Below, piece by piece: positions 17,362 to 26,186 of a DNA stretch of 39,617 nt. Both the position numbers and the translations under genes were made by a program. Origin of the DNA: a virus; IMG/VR virus record IMGVR_UViG_3300046501_000429, positions 1 to 39,617 of that record; one strand, 5' to 3'. Positions within the stretch are counted from its first letter, which is position 1. Each line of letters begins with the position of its first letter. The notes beneath the pieces are model-generated. The model saw only the letters and a program-made list of their open reading frames with translations, did not search any database and was not told the origin of the DNA.

Positions 17362-17968
17362 AATAAACGTCCAGGGTGTCTATGGAGTGTTCGCGCCCGA
17401 CCATACCGAAGCGGCCCGTGACCTCGATGTCACGCATCGCTGGCGGATACACGTCGAGTTCGTCGCCTTCGGAGAGGGATACGGCAATGTTCAAAGCGCC
17501 TTGGGTTTCCAGGCTGATCGCCAGGCCGGTCAGATGACGGGTCAGGGGCTTGGCGTCTTCAATCAGCCAGGTCAGCTCTTGGTACATCTCTTCGGTGATG
17601 CCGGTGTCGAGTACTCCGACCTTTAAGGCGAAGGTGCCCGGTACACCTTCCGGGACGGTCTGCCACCACTCCAGCACCTCGATCAGGTAGCCCAGCGGTT
17701 CGACGACACGGCGCAGGGCGCCGATGGTGCCCTTGCGTGAATGGACGTAATACGAGGTCTTGATGACCTGGCGCTTGGCCGCTTCCGACCAGTTGGAATC
17801 CCAACGGTCGACCGAAAATGCCCATGCGAGGTAGGGCAGCAGGTCGACCGGGCAGCGATCGGGATTGACCAGGTCGCGAATCGGAATGGGAACACGCTCG
17901 ATGCGAGCCAATGCCTGGGCCGCGAGCTGTTCCAGCTGGCTGGCACTGGGCGGCAACAAAGTGCTCAC
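17354..17968 (-). CDS. I: Baseplate/tail formation protein I
   Basis: From GTG 17968 the protein reads STLLPPSASQLEQLAAQALA and has the gpI signatures LPYLAWAFSVDRWDSNWSEA and RKGTIGALRRVVEPLG. The GTG overlaps the J stop (GTGA), which decides the start over the ATG at 18004. It is a baseplate component that anchors the fibres. About 204 residues. Confidence 0.93.
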   Translation of the reverse strand: MSTLLPPSASQLEQLAAQALARIERVPIPIRDLVNPDRCPVDLLPYLAWAFSVDRWDSNWSEAAKRQVIKTSYYVHSRKGTIGALRRVVEPLGYLIEVLEWWQTVPEGVPGTFALKVGVLDTGITEEMYQELTWLIEDAKPLTRHLTGLAISLETQGALNIAVSLSEGDELDVYPPAMRDIEVTGRFGMVGREHSIDTLDVYYD

Positions 17969-18879
17969 AGCTGACCCCCAACCATGACGGAAACGCCGGT
18001 GCAAAAGGCCGCCTGCGCGGTTGTGGGAGCCAAGTCAGTCCAACCATTCAGCACTACCTTTCGAACACCTTCGACATGCAGGGCGGCATGAATGGCGGAC
18101 TCCGACACTTCAACACCCAGGCGCCGACGTTGCGAGACGAAAGCGGCCAACTTGGCCTCGGATGCTGCGCGAATAGGCTCAGCCTCCGGGCCAGTGGTGG
18201 CCAGGTACAGCACGGCGTCGACGGTGTACGGCAGAATTTCAGCGGCTTGCACAGTGAGACGATCAGCAACTGGGCGCCGATCCTCGTCGCTCAGATAATC
18301 AAAGACGATATCAAGCAGCTCTTGGGAGGCAGTGCCATCGCCCAACAACGCCTGAACAGTCACCACTGCCACTGCAGGGGACGGGCTTTCGGCCGAGGCA
18401 TCGGCGACACGACCATCTGCGCTACGCGCGTGCAGGATGTAGCTGTTGCGCGGGCCTGCAGTGGATAGTCCTTCCCAAGCCATCTGCGCGCGTTCGCGCA
18501 GGCTGTCGTCCGACTCCATCACTGCTGTGACGGGCGGAACCGCAGTGGGATTGGCTGGAATGACAACGAGCCGGTGTACGTTGACGTTGGCCGCCAATTG
18601 CACCAGGTCATTATTTTTTGCCTTGGCCAATAAGGTGGCCAGACAAGCCTCATTGACCCGCTGACGCCAGATGGTTTCGCGGTAGGCGTTTTCCTGCACC
18701 AGTTTGGTCAACGGCTCTGATTCGAGCGCGAGCGTTGCGGCAACTTCCGCCTGCTGTTCGACGGGCCACAGACTGATAGCGTAAGCCTTGCGCTCGGCGA
18801 GGATCTGCTCGTAGTCGATCTGTTCAACCACGTCGGGGTCCGGCAATTGCGCCAGGTTAATGGGCGTGAAGGTTTTCAT
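17965..18879 (-). CDS. J: Baseplate wedge protein J
   Basis: 304 residues, beginning MKTFTPINLAQLPDPDVVEQ. Typical gpJ segments are ESEPLTKLVQENAYRE and SYILHARSADGRVADASAES. It is homologous in role to T4 gp6-type wedge proteins and forms the baseplate with W and I. It overlaps W and I by 4 and 4 nt. Confidence 0.95.
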   Translation of the reverse strand: MKTFTPINLAQLPDPDVVEQIDYEQILAERKAYAISLWPVEQQAEVAATLALESEPLTKLVQENAYRETIWRQRVNEACLATLLAKAKNNDLVQLAANVNVHRLVVIPANPTAVPPVTAVMESDDSLRERAQMAWEGLSTAGPRNSYILHARSADGRVADASAESPSPAVAVVTVQALLGDGTASQELLDIVFDYLSDEDRRPVADRLTVQAAEILPYTVDAVLYLATTGPEAEPIRAASEAKLAAFVSQRRRLGVEVSESAIHAALHVEGVRKVVLNGWTDLAPTTAQAAFCTGVSVMVGGQL

Positions 18880-19229
18880 GCTGTTGCTCCCAAGCTGAGA
18901 GGAACGCGCAGGCTCAACGGCTCATTGGTGTCGACCAGGCTGCCCTCGATGTCGAGAAAGGCCTGACCGGCAACATCACCCAATGTCAGCTGAACTCGAC
19001 TCAGGCGGATGCGTGTCTCCCATCGCATCAGCGCTATGACCGTGGCCGCATAAGCCTGCAGTCGCGTTGAGCTGTTGAGCGGCCAATCAATCAGGTCGGC
19101 GAGCTGACTGCCGTACTCGCGCCGCATTACCCGGGTCCCAATAGGTGTGGTCAGGATGTCGGCGATCGATTGCACTAGGTGCGCGTCGCCGGCAACGCTA
19201 CGGCCGGAATTACGATTCATGCCGATCAT
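18876..19229 (-). CDS. W: Baseplate wedge protein W (gp25-like)
   Basis: From ATG 19229 the 117-aa product has the gp25/gpW pattern: HLVQSIADILTTPIGTRVMR followed by REYGSQLADLIDWP. The ATG overlaps the V stop as ATGA, which fixes the start; the longer frame upstream lies inside V. It is a conserved sheath-initiating baseplate part. Confidence 0.94.
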   Translation of the reverse strand: MIGMNRNSGRSVAGDAHLVQSIADILTTPIGTRVMRREYGSQLADLIDWPLNSSTRLQAYAATVIALMRWETRIRLSRVQLTLGDVAGQAFLDIEGSLVDTNEPLSLRVPLSLGATA

Positions 19230-19771
19230 GGGACTGGCCCATCGGAAAGCGCGTTGCCACGCAGCACGCCCGAAGTGCGGTGATTGATCAGGCTTATTTT
19301 TTGCTCGCCGGCCACAACGTCCTCGGTCACCTTCACGAAACCGTCTATATCGACGTCGCCCTTGATTTTCAGACCGCCGGGTACGATCAGCTCGACTTTG
19401 CCACCTTCTGGCAATGTCGCGGTCAGCGTATGGGTTGCGGTGTCGTAGTCGACGACTGCGCCATCGCGGTATCGGCGCCGGCGTCGCGTCGATACGTTGT
19501 CCGGCGCCGGGAAGCGGTCGCTGTACAGGCCGAAAATGACGAAACCATGGGCTGGGTTGCCGGAAGGCGAAAGCACCAGGCACTGCTCGTCGATACTCGG
19601 CGGATCCCAGTCGCTATCCTCCCCCGCACGCAGGGCAAAGAACGGCAGCCAGCCGGTCAGCAAGCCGCCGGTTTTCACACGACAACGCGGCTTCTCCGGA
19701 TCGAGCTCGGCGATGGTGCCGGCACGGATCAGGTTTTCAAGGCGTCGGGTTAGTTCAGTAAGAGAGTCCAT
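19226..19771 (-). CDS. V: Baseplate spike protein V
   Basis: From ATG 19771 (MDSLTELTRRLENLIRAGTI) this 181-aa protein has the gpV OB-fold region (RCRVKTGGLLTGWLPFFALR, DEQCLVLSPSGNPAHGFVIF), then a beta-helix stem (LKIKGDVDIDGFVKV) and a short tip. The usual metal-binding HxH at the tip is not obvious (INHRTSGV). It pierces the outer membrane. It is first in the V-W-J-I-H-tfa operon, with an Ogr-type dyad about 57 bp upstream of the start. Confidence 0.94.
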   Translation of the reverse strand: MDSLTELTRRLENLIRAGTIAELDPEKPRCRVKTGGLLTGWLPFFALRAGEDSDWDPPSIDEQCLVLSPSGNPAHGFVIFGLYSDRFPAPDNVSTRRRRRYRDGAVVDYDTATHTLTATLPEGGKVELIVPGGLKIKGDVDIDGFVKVTEDVVAGEQKISLINHRTSGVLRGNALSDGPVP

Positions 19772-19818
19772 GCCGCCGATGTTGCAGGTCGCGCGTGCGA
19801 GCTGCATCGGCGGTGGGC

Positions 19819-19837
19819 TGTAGCACGAGTGCGTACA
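19819..19837. promoter_or_regulatory. Ogr-type activator site of late promoter PV
   Basis: TGT AGCACGAGTGCGT ACA has the same N13 spacing as the PF and PO/PP sites and lies in the short gap between genes S and V, the P2 position of PV. The dyad centre is only about 57 bp from the V start codon, so the leader would be very short if P2 geometry holds. Confidence 0.6.
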
Positions 19838-19845
19838 GGAGAAGG

Positions 19846-20298
19846 TCAGCCTGCGAGGTGATCGATGAACAAATTACGGATGTTCTCCAGCTCGTCGCCG
19901 CTGAATCCCAACAGTTGCCGGGTTTCGTATTGCACATCCGCTTGCCCGCGCTCGGGTCGATCCTTGAGGCCGTACTGGTGAACCCGAGCGATGCGGCTCA
20001 CACGACCAACGAATCCGACTGACAAGCCGTTTGCTGTGATTTCGGTGCGCAGGTAACGCGCCGTTTTCAACTTACCGAACATCTTGCCCTTGATCCGGCC
20101 TTTTTTCCCACGCAGGTCCTTGGGCTTGCGAGGTGCGAACGCCGAACCATCAGGATTGCGCTGCGTCGTTATGCGTTTCGACTGGCTCCGGCGGAGATCC
20201 CGGGCGACAGCGCCCAGCAGCTTGCGGCGTTCTCCCTCATCCAGTTTGGCTAGCAACACTGATACCCACGTTTCCAGCGCCTGCAGGTCATTGCTCAT
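19846..20298 (-). CDS. S: Tail completion / virion morphogenesis protein S
   Basis: 150 residues from ATG 20298 (MSNDLQALETWVSVLLAKLD). The gpS pattern includes RKLLGAVARDLRRSQSKRI, RNPDGSAFAPRK and GRVSRIARVHQYGLKDRPE. A GTG at 20310 overlapping the R stop is an alternative start. It works with R in finishing the tail for head joining. Confidence 0.93.
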   Translation of the reverse strand: MSNDLQALETWVSVLLAKLDEGERRKLLGAVARDLRRSQSKRITTQRNPDGSAFAPRKPKDLRGKKGRIKGKMFGKLKTARYLRTEITANGLSVGFVGRVSRIARVHQYGLKDRPERGQADVQYETRQLLGFSGDELENIRNLFIDHLAG

Positions 20299-20303
20299 GG
20301 TTG

Positions 20304-20777
20304 TTACCACCGGGCGATCAGATCGCCGCCGGGAGTCAAGAGATCAAGCCCAGGAGTGAAGAACGGCTCATCATCGACCACGGGCTCTGGTGGATGATTG
20401 ACGACCAGGTTGCCGTCGTCCTGGCGTTTGACGATCACACGCTCGGTGAGCGGTAGCTTGATCGACAGGTCGACCTTGCTGTTATCCAGAACGTCAACTT
20501 CGAACGCGAAGGCGTCCTTGCTGCGCTCCAGGTTCTCCATCAACTCGCGCTGATTCACCAGGATCCAGGCGAACAATGGAATGGCAATGGCGTCAGGGTG
20601 GCCAGCGTAATCCGTGAAAATCAGGTTCAGCGTGTAGCTATATTCGAACGACAGTCCAACGGCAGCGGTGCTGCGCATGGTGCCGTTGTCGATGAATACC
20701 ATCATGCGGTCAGGGTTTTTCTTCAATCCTGGCACCGTGGCCAGCAGATGGGCGCGTAGCGATTCTGGTTTGTTCAT
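20304..20777 (-). CDS. R: Tail completion protein R
   Basis: 157 residues starting MNKPESLRAHLLATVPGLKK, with gpR features FEYSYTLNLIFTDYAGHPDA and FAWILVNQRELMEN. Its ATG overlaps the LysC stop by 4 nt, and it is followed by S as in P2. Confidence 0.93.
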   Translation of the reverse strand: MNKPESLRAHLLATVPGLKKNPDRMMVFIDNGTMRSTAAVGLSFEYSYTLNLIFTDYAGHPDAIAIPLFAWILVNQRELMENLERSKDAFAFEVDVLDNSKVDLSIKLPLTERVIVKRQDDGNLVVNHPPEPVVDDEPFFTPGLDLLTPGGDLIARW

Positions 20778-21040
20778 GGTTTACCCGCCTGGGTCTGCTG
20801 ATGCTGGTAAACCATATCGACCTGCGCAGCGCATTGCGCCCAGTCGTTCTCGGTGACGTCCTGGTCGTTGAGAAGGGCGCCGTTCTTGTCAGGTTTAGTC
20901 GCCGACAGGGTGCAAGGCATCACGGCCGGACAACCAGTCGCGATAAGCAGCGGCTCCGGTGATGGCGGGGCGCTCGCGCATCCGGCGAGCAGCGTCAGGG
21001 AGAGGCTGATCAGCCCAAAAGCGAAGTTCGGCATTCTCAC
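20774..21040 (-). CDS. lysC: Outer-membrane spanin subunit LysC (Rz1-like lipoprotein)
   Basis: The 88-aa product has a lipoprotein signal, FGLISLSLTLLAGCASAPP, with the lipobox LLAGC; it should be cleaved and anchored to the outer membrane. The gene starts inside lysB in another frame (146 nt overlap), the classical nested Rz/Rz1 layout. GTG 21040 has GAGG about 9 nt upstream; ATG 21034 is the alternative. It pairs with LysB to disrupt the outer membrane. Confidence 0.88.
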   Translation of the reverse strand: MRMPNFAFGLISLSLTLLAGCASAPPSPEPLLIATGCPAVMPCTLSATKPDKNGALLNDQDVTENDWAQCAAQVDMVYQHQQTQAGKP

Positions 21041-21326
21041 GTTTCAAGTCCTCAATCGTTCGTTGACGGGTGGCGAGCCCTTGGCGCAGTTGGTTTTGAA
21101 CGCCGCGTAATACGGTTTGGGCGTTCCGCTCTTCCTGCAGCGATGCCTGAAGTTGGTTGGCCGTCGCCTCGCTGCGTGTCGCTCGATCACGGGCGGTATC
21201 AGCCGCTTGATTTGCCAGCTCGGCATTCTTATCGGCGACCTCGATCCGTTGAGACTGAGCCCAGACCAGGAGCGCAATCGCAGCGAGCAAAGCCGAGCCG
21301 AGCAGCACCTGGCGCAGCGTGCTCAT
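20895..21326 (-). CDS. lysB: Inner-membrane spanin subunit LysB (Rz-like)
   Basis: From ATG 21326 the protein reads MSTLRQVLLGSALLAAIALL, one N-terminal membrane anchor, followed by a long periplasmic coiled coil (about residues 25-105: DKNAELANQAADTARDRA). The start overlaps the preceding 68-aa gene by ATGA. lysC is embedded in its 3' half. Together they form the two-component spanin. Confidence 0.9.
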   Translation of the reverse strand: MSTLRQVLLGSALLAAIALLVWAQSQRIEVADKNAELANQAADTARDRATRSEATANQLQASLQEERNAQTVLRGVQNQLRQGLATRQRTIEDLKRENAELRFWADQPLPDAARRMRERPAITGAAAYRDWLSGRDALHPVGD

Positions 21327-21529
21327 GCACGGTACCAACCAGCGGCATTCATCTCTGCGGTGCTGAGCCGGCGCACATCGCCCCGGAACACCAACGCCTT
21401 GACGCCCGGGCTGGCGACAGCGATCGCCTCGACCAGCGCACGTGCCAGGTCAACCGGCGTGTCCTCCGGCACTACAAAAATGTCGCCATCTGCGGGGCTG
21501 AGTTTGCGGATCTGCTCGTGGTCAATCAT
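21323..21529 (-). CDS. Small conserved phage protein between endolysin and LysB (68 aa)
   Basis: MIDHEQIRKLSPADGDIFVV ... ends AAGWYRA. It overlaps lysA and lysB by 4 nt each, so it belongs to the lysis operon. Proteins of this type recur at this position in Pseudomonas P2-like phages. A lysis-timing role is plausible from context only. Confidence 0.8.
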   Translation of the reverse strand: MIDHEQIRKLSPADGDIFVVPEDTPVDLARALVEAIAVASPGVKALVFRGDVRRLSTAEMNAAGWYRA

Positions 21530-22365
21530 GCGGCCTCCGGAATTGGGCAGCCTGCAGCGTGACGCTGATAGGCGCGCTCCAGCTTGGTGTCATACAGGTT
21601 GCGGGTGTAGTTGGGGCCGTTGTAAACCTTGGCGAACGCCGCCCATTTTTTGCCCTTCAGCGCCTTGAGCAGCGCCGGGTCAGCTTCGATAAAACGCACG
21701 AAGGCTTCGAATTGCTCGTTCTCGTCTCGGGCCATCCGATCGGTAAATTCCGAAACGCTTGTGTATCCAAGGCGCTCGGCGTGATAGCCCATCACCTGGA
21801 ACGCGCCCCAGCTGGCCGACTCCAGCGCGCAACGATCGTCAATCAGTCGGGCATTCGCCAGGCGCTGGTGTTCTGCCGTTCCGCCGGCGTAACCACCTGA
21901 TTTCGGATTGACCAGGTTGGGTTGGACCACAGCCAGTTGGTCGGCATGGGCCTTCAAATCGGCTACATCATCACCAGGTGCGCGCGGCGTGCTGAGCTGG
22001 CGATACATGATATGTCGCTCGAAAAGAATCTTCGGCTTGCCGTTGTCCAGGAAGCCGCTGCCTTGGCTTTCGACTTCGTTGACGGCCATGATCGCGGCGA
22101 GCTCAACGCCCAGGCGTGCAGCCGCCTTCACCAATAGGGCGTGCTGCAGCAGGTTCGAACAATCGGCGCCGGCCAGCGCCAGAGCGGTTTTCGATCCCGC
22201 AATACCGTCAATTACCAACCCAACCTGACGCTGGTAATTACGCACCGCGGACTCGGTGGCATCACCGAAATCGCCGTCCGGATCTAAGCCGGCGCCGTGC
22301 AGGTTAAGGCGCTGCTGCAATGTGCGGACCTCTTGCCCGCGATCGCCGTGGCGCAAAATACTCAT
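21526..22365 (-). CDS. lysA: Endolysin: peptidoglycan-binding domain plus N-acetylmuramidase
   Basis: The 279-aa enzyme has an N-terminal PG_binding_1-type repeat (HGDRGQEVRTLQQRL...DGDFGDATESAVRNYQ, about 7-62) and a C-terminal N-acetylmuramidase domain (MAVNEVESQGSGF with Glu 97/99, KILFERHIMYRQL, SASWGAFQVMGYHA). There is no signal peptide, so release depends on the holin just upstream. The modular layout is common in Pseudomonas phages. Confidence 0.94.
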   Translation of the reverse strand: MSILRHGDRGQEVRTLQQRLNLHGAGLDPDGDFGDATESAVRNYQRQVGLVIDGIAGSKTALALAGADCSNLLQHALLVKAAARLGVELAAIMAVNEVESQGSGFLDNGKPKILFERHIMYRQLSTPRAPGDDVADLKAHADQLAVVQPNLVNPKSGGYAGGTAEHQRLANARLIDDRCALESASWGAFQVMGYHAERLGYTSVSEFTDRMARDENEQFEAFVRFIEADPALLKALKGKKWAAFAKVYNGPNYTRNLYDTKLERAYQRHAAGCPIPEAA

Positions 22366-22676
22366 AGCTGATCCACCTTGCGGTTGAAGAATTGCTTGGC
22401 CAGAGCGCGGGTTCCCTCAACGCCCAGCAGTCCGATCACTCCACCAAAGAACGGGCCAGTGGTGGCCGGAATGCCCAGCAGAAAGAGCCCATGACTGGCC
22501 GACAGCGCAAGGGCGCCGCACAGCGGAGCTTCAAGTAAAACCCGACGCCAGGTACCGCCGCCGTAGATGATCCGTAGCGCGGCGATTACACAGGCGAGGC
22601 CACCTGAGTAGATGGCAGGCCAGTTCAGTTCGAGCCAGGCAGCGAACCAGGCCCATGTATCCGGTTTGTCAGGCAT
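22362..22676 (-). CDS. Holin (lambda-type family)
   Basis: From ATG 22676 (MPDKPDTWAWFAAWLELNWP) the 104-aa protein has three hydrophobic segments (near 20-37, 48-68 and 73-90) and an RVLLEAPLCGALALSASHG core typical of the phage_holin_3 group. The longer frame from 22748 would overlap gene X and lacks typical holin features. It stops 4 nt into lysA. Confidence 0.88.
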   Translation of the reverse strand: MPDKPDTWAWFAAWLELNWPAIYSGGLACVIAALRIIYGGGTWRRVLLEAPLCGALALSASHGLFLLGIPATTGPFFGGVIGLLGVEGTRALAKQFFNRKVDQL

Positions 22677-22738
22677 GCGCGTGATTCCGCTGTCCAAGGT
22701 TGAAGGTGATGGTGTGTGTGCTTGCGATTTCGGATGAC

Positions 22739-22951
22739 TCAATCCCATAGGTTCACCATTTGCAGCTCCGGGGCTTGCGGCGCGATATCCGGCAGCGCTA
22801 CCAGCGTGCCGTGCGGAATGATCGTGCCGAAATCTGACAGTCCTGGATTGGCCTCAAGGACTGCCTCGGTGATGCCGGTAGTGCGGCCGTAGACCCGCCA
22901 GCAAATGGCATCGACGGTGTCACCCTGAGCGGCATACACGGAGGTCGTCAT
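22739..22951 (-). CDS. X: Tail protein X (LysM-like)
   Basis: 70 residues, MTTSVYAAQGDTVDAICWRV, followed by YGRTTGITEAVLEANPGL: the gpX LysM-like fold of P2-type tails. It sits between L and the lysis genes as in P2; the ATG touches the end of L. Confidence 0.93.
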   Translation of the reverse strand: MTTSVYAAQGDTVDAICWRVYGRTTGITEAVLEANPGLSDFGTIIPHGTLVALPDIAPQAPELQMVNLWD

Positions 22952-23415
22952 CAGATGAGCTCCACAGTGGAATGGCCGACGCCCAATAGATCGCGAATGG
23001 CGAAGCGGGCGTCACGACGGTATTCATCGACCGAAGGCGTCAGTTCGTCTGCGTTCTTGTTGCCGTCGACGCTGGTGTCGTAGCTGCGATATCGCTCAGC
23101 GAGCTCAGCTCCAACGCTGCAATAGATCGAACGGCGGTACAGGTGGATGAAGTGGCTTTCGCCATTGACTTCAAACGCCGGCACAGCCCCGATGGTGGTG
23201 TATCCGTTCTCCACATGATTCAGCTTCACCTTGGCCAGTTCGCCGTTCACCTGGATCAACGCGTTGACGGTCACGACTTCAATGCGTGCGTCGGTGATGC
23301 TGCCATCCAAGCGAATAGCAGATCGCAGGTGCACGACATCGATGTCGGGCCAGAATCCGTCATTGGTGATAACGAAGGGTTCGTCGGTGCTGCCGGTGGC
23401 AATAAATCCGCTCAT
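22951..23415 (-). CDS. L: Head completion/stabilisation protein L
   Basis: 154 residues containing FWPDIDVVHLRSAIRLDGSI and LAERYRSYDTSVDGNKNADE, the gpL pattern. It adapts the filled capsid for tail joining. It follows M after a 100-nt gap that shows nothing coding. Confidence 0.93.
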   Translation of the reverse strand: MSGFIATGSTDEPFVITNDGFWPDIDVVHLRSAIRLDGSITDARIEVVTVNALIQVNGELAKVKLNHVENGYTTIGAVPAFEVNGESHFIHLYRRSIYCSVGAELAERYRSYDTSVDGNKNADELTPSVDEYRRDARFAIRDLLGVGHSTVELI

Positions 23416-23515
23416 GGTTCAGCCCTAAGTCGGCGGTGGCCGGGGCGTCACAGCAAGGAAAGGAGAGAAACCTGCTGTTCAGCCCCGGGCCGCCGGGGTT
23501 GCGGGGTACGCTCGG

Positions 23516-24220
23516 TCAGCTCCCTGGTGGGGGAGCAATCTTTTTCAGGAGGCGTTCAGCGCCTTCCAGATCCTTCTTGCCACCGCAGCTGTTGTTCAGC
23601 TCGATGGCGCGTTTCAGCAGTTCAATACCGGCCATTACCTGACCGGGTTGGCCCGGGTTATCGACATTCAGACCGGCCACGGTCGCGCGTCCTGTCGCCA
23701 GGTACAGCTTGGCCCTGGCTTCGTCCGGCATGTCCTGTTCGGCGGTCAACTCCATCGTCCGGTGCAAGATGGCCAGGTCGAATCCGCCACCGGTTTTCTG
23801 AGAGCTCAACGCCGCTTCGGCGACTTCTTCAGCGACCAGGCAGCCGGTGGTACGTTCGAAGCGATCGGGCATCAGAAGGTTGTGCTGCAACACATACGCT
23901 GCGATATCGAGCGCGCCGTTGTAGTCGGCGGCATCTACACGCCAGATCATGATGGTGGTGAGTACTTCGTCCTGGGCGCCGTTGCCCGTTGCCAGAACAC
24001 CGTCGACGTAAGGCACGTAAGCCGGCAGAAGCTGCAACTTGAGCGCGGCTTTGCCTTCGTTCGATTGGATCTGTTTCAGGCGCAGACGATCCTGCAGCAG
24101 CTGGGCCAACTGCATTTCGTAGGCCGTCCCGCCCGCCATCGAAACGGCGGGCGAAGCGGCAGCAGCCTCCTGCGAGGCAAGCGCCTTCAGCCGGTGACGT
24201 TGAGCGAGGGAGAGGGCCAT
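23516..24220 (-). CDS. M: Terminase small subunit M (endonuclease)
   Basis: 234 residues starting MALSLAQRHRLKALASQEAA, with MAGGTAYEMQLAQLLQDRLR and DAADYNGALDIAAYVLQHNL, as in gpM. In P2, gpM cuts cos with gpP. It begins 2 nt after the end of the capsid gene N. Confidence 0.94.
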   Translation of the reverse strand: MALSLAQRHRLKALASQEAAAASPAVSMAGGTAYEMQLAQLLQDRLRLKQIQSNEGKAALKLQLLPAYVPYVDGVLATGNGAQDEVLTTIMIWRVDAADYNGALDIAAYVLQHNLLMPDRFERTTGCLVAEEVAEAALSSQKTGGGFDLAILHRTMELTAEQDMPDEARAKLYLATGRATVAGLNVDNPGQPGQVMAGIELLKRAIELNNSCGGKKDLEGAERLLKKIAPPPGS

Positions 24221-24222
24221 TG

Positions 24223-25227
24223 TTACGCGGCCTCTTCGATGTTTTCGACCAGGGCGCCGAGACCGAAGTCTTCGATCACGTAGTCCTCGTTCGACGATTG
24301 ATAATCGGCGATGCGATCACGCTCCGGCTCGTCCTTGGTCATGCGACGACGGCTGCTGATCTGGAAGTAGATCGACAGGTTCTTCAGCGTGGTGATCATG
24401 ATGCCGCCGTCGATGAAGAACGGTGCGTCTTCGATCGGCAAGCCGCCCAAAGTGCCGTTGGCGAGGATCCGCGCGGCTGCCAACTCGTTTTCGTTGTCGG
24501 CGGCACCTTCGATGTTGGCCAGGAACTTCGCGTGCAGCAGGTTGCGATCGACCAGTACGACCAAGTCCGGACGTTTGCGGTGCCATGGGTCCAGCAGCTG
24601 GATGGCGTCGTAAACCAGGCCGTCGAGGGTTTTGTAGTCGCCAGTCGGGCCGATGGTGACTTTGCCAGCGACCTTGCCGCTGCTCAGGACGCGTTCAGGG
24701 GCTTTGGTGCGGTATTTCTCCAGCCAGCCTACGTTCACGTCTTCCAACAATGGGTGGGTGGCCCGATCGGTCGTCGGCGCAGCGCTAGTGCCGTTGAAGC
24801 CGATCATGATGCGGTCGAGCGCCTGGCGCTCAACGATTGCGCCGGACAGGCGAGCCTGGAAATCCGGGAATTTTGCCCAGGCATCCAGCAGCGCATAAGG
24901 AATCGCGGTGTCGAAGTCGGTCTTTTTGCAGCTGTACGTGTCGTTCTTGAGCGAGCTGACGCCGCGAGGGTTGCGGGCGGTCTGGTTGGTGTCTGTGCGG
25001 CCGGCAATCGTCGAGCCGACACCCAGAACAATGGCCTCGCCGTCTTTTTCGTCGACGCCCAGCACGTTGATTTTTTTCAGGAAGGCGTTGGATTCCTGAA
25101 TAGCCGTTTCCAGCTTCTGCTGAACAGAAGGGGTGACGGTGAATTTCTCCGCCACCGAACCGACGGAGTTGATCGATGCAACCTGTTTGGTGAAGCCGTT
25201 GAAGGCAAGCCGTGTTTCGTTACGCAT
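24223..25227 (-). CDS. N: Major capsid protein precursor N
   Basis: 334 residues, MRNETRLAFNGFTKQVASIN, with gpN segments GRTDTNQTARNPRGVSSLKN, LLDAWAKFPDFQARLSGAIV and the C-terminal NEDYVIEDFGLGALVENI. It is processed at its N-terminus by gpO in P2. Confidence 0.96.
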   Translation of the reverse strand: MRNETRLAFNGFTKQVASINSVGSVAEKFTVTPSVQQKLETAIQESNAFLKKINVLGVDEKDGEAIVLGVGSTIAGRTDTNQTARNPRGVSSLKNDTYSCKKTDFDTAIPYALLDAWAKFPDFQARLSGAIVERQALDRIMIGFNGTSAAPTTDRATHPLLEDVNVGWLEKYRTKAPERVLSSGKVAGKVTIGPTGDYKTLDGLVYDAIQLLDPWHRKRPDLVVLVDRNLLHAKFLANIEGAADNENELAAARILANGTLGGLPIEDAPFFIDGGIMITTLKNLSIYFQISSRRRMTKDEPERDRIADYQSSNEDYVIEDFGLGALVENIEEAA

Positions 25228-25265
25228 GGTGTTCTCCTGTGGAGCTCGTTAGGGGGCCGAAGTGA

Positions 25266-26096
25266 TCAGTAGGTGGTCAGCACAGCGCCGTCGCCGCCGG
25301 TCGCGGCTGGCCGTTTGGTTTGGCTGTGGTCCTGGGTTTCGCCCAGGCGCTTGATCAGTTCGTTGAAGTCAGTGCTGAGCTTGTCCAGGCTGGTTTTCAG
25401 GTCTGCGGAGAATTTTTTCTCAGCGGCCAGCTGGTCGGGCAGATCCTTGACATGCTCGGCAACAGCTTCAACGGCCTGGCTGATCTGGGCGAACTCGCCG
25501 TCATCCTTGGCCTGTTTGCCAGAGAGCAGGGCTTGCACCTTGCTGAAGAGTTGGGCGCCGAGACCGGGCTTTTCTTCGATTTCTTCGAAGGTGAGTTCGG
25601 TTTCCACGGCCTCGGTAAACATCGAACTAGCGGAGTAGTGGCGGTCTTTGAACGGACTCGCTTCAGGTTTTTGAGCTGAAAACGCGAGCACGTCGGTACC
25701 GAGACTCGCCGGGGAGTCGGTCACAGCGAGACCGACGATGTAGGCCTCGCCGGTGTCGGCAAAGCTGTCGTCGATTTCGATGGACGTGTAAATTTTCTGT
25801 TTCGCCTTGTTCATGGCGATCAGATCAGCAGTCGGTTCGATCTGGGCAAAAAGGGCCAGCTTGGTCTGGCCGTTGACCTCCACTTCCTCGGTCTTGACTG
25901 CCGTCACGTCGCCGTAGGCTTTGAATGGGCTGTCAGGCAACAAGCTGCGGAAATGCTCCAGCCAGATCCGGGCGCCGTAGGTGGTCGGATTGAAGTTTTT
26001 GGCAGCCTGTTCCAGCCAGCTGCGTTTGATGGTGCGCTTGTCCGAGGTAGCGCCCTCAACGGCGACACGGAACCAGTTGCTGCGAAATTTCTTCAT
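25266..26096 (-). CDS. O: Capsid scaffolding protein and serine protease O
   Basis: 276 residues. The N-terminal half is the protease: MKKFRSNWFRVAVEGATSDK has Asp19, GARIWLEHFR has His48, and YTSIEI has Ser105, matching the D-H-S triad known for P2 gpO (D19, H48, S107). The C-terminal half is a coiled-coil scaffold (KKFSADLKTSLDKLSTDFNE). It heads the capsid operon and is divergent from P. Confidence 0.95.
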   Translation of the reverse strand: MKKFRSNWFRVAVEGATSDKRTIKRSWLEQAAKNFNPTTYGARIWLEHFRSLLPDSPFKAYGDVTAVKTEEVEVNGQTKLALFAQIEPTADLIAMNKAKQKIYTSIEIDDSFADTGEAYIVGLAVTDSPASLGTDVLAFSAQKPEASPFKDRHYSASSMFTEAVETELTFEEIEEKPGLGAQLFSKVQALLSGKQAKDDGEFAQISQAVEAVAEHVKDLPDQLAAEKKFSADLKTSLDKLSTDFNELIKRLGETQDHSQTKRPAATGGDGAVLTTY

Positions 26097-26186
26097 GTCG
26101 GGAAATCCTCAAAGCGATGCTGCTGAATGCAGTTGCGTTGAGGTGCATCGTCGGCAGTAGCGTCGTTGCGAGCAATCAGCGCCAGT

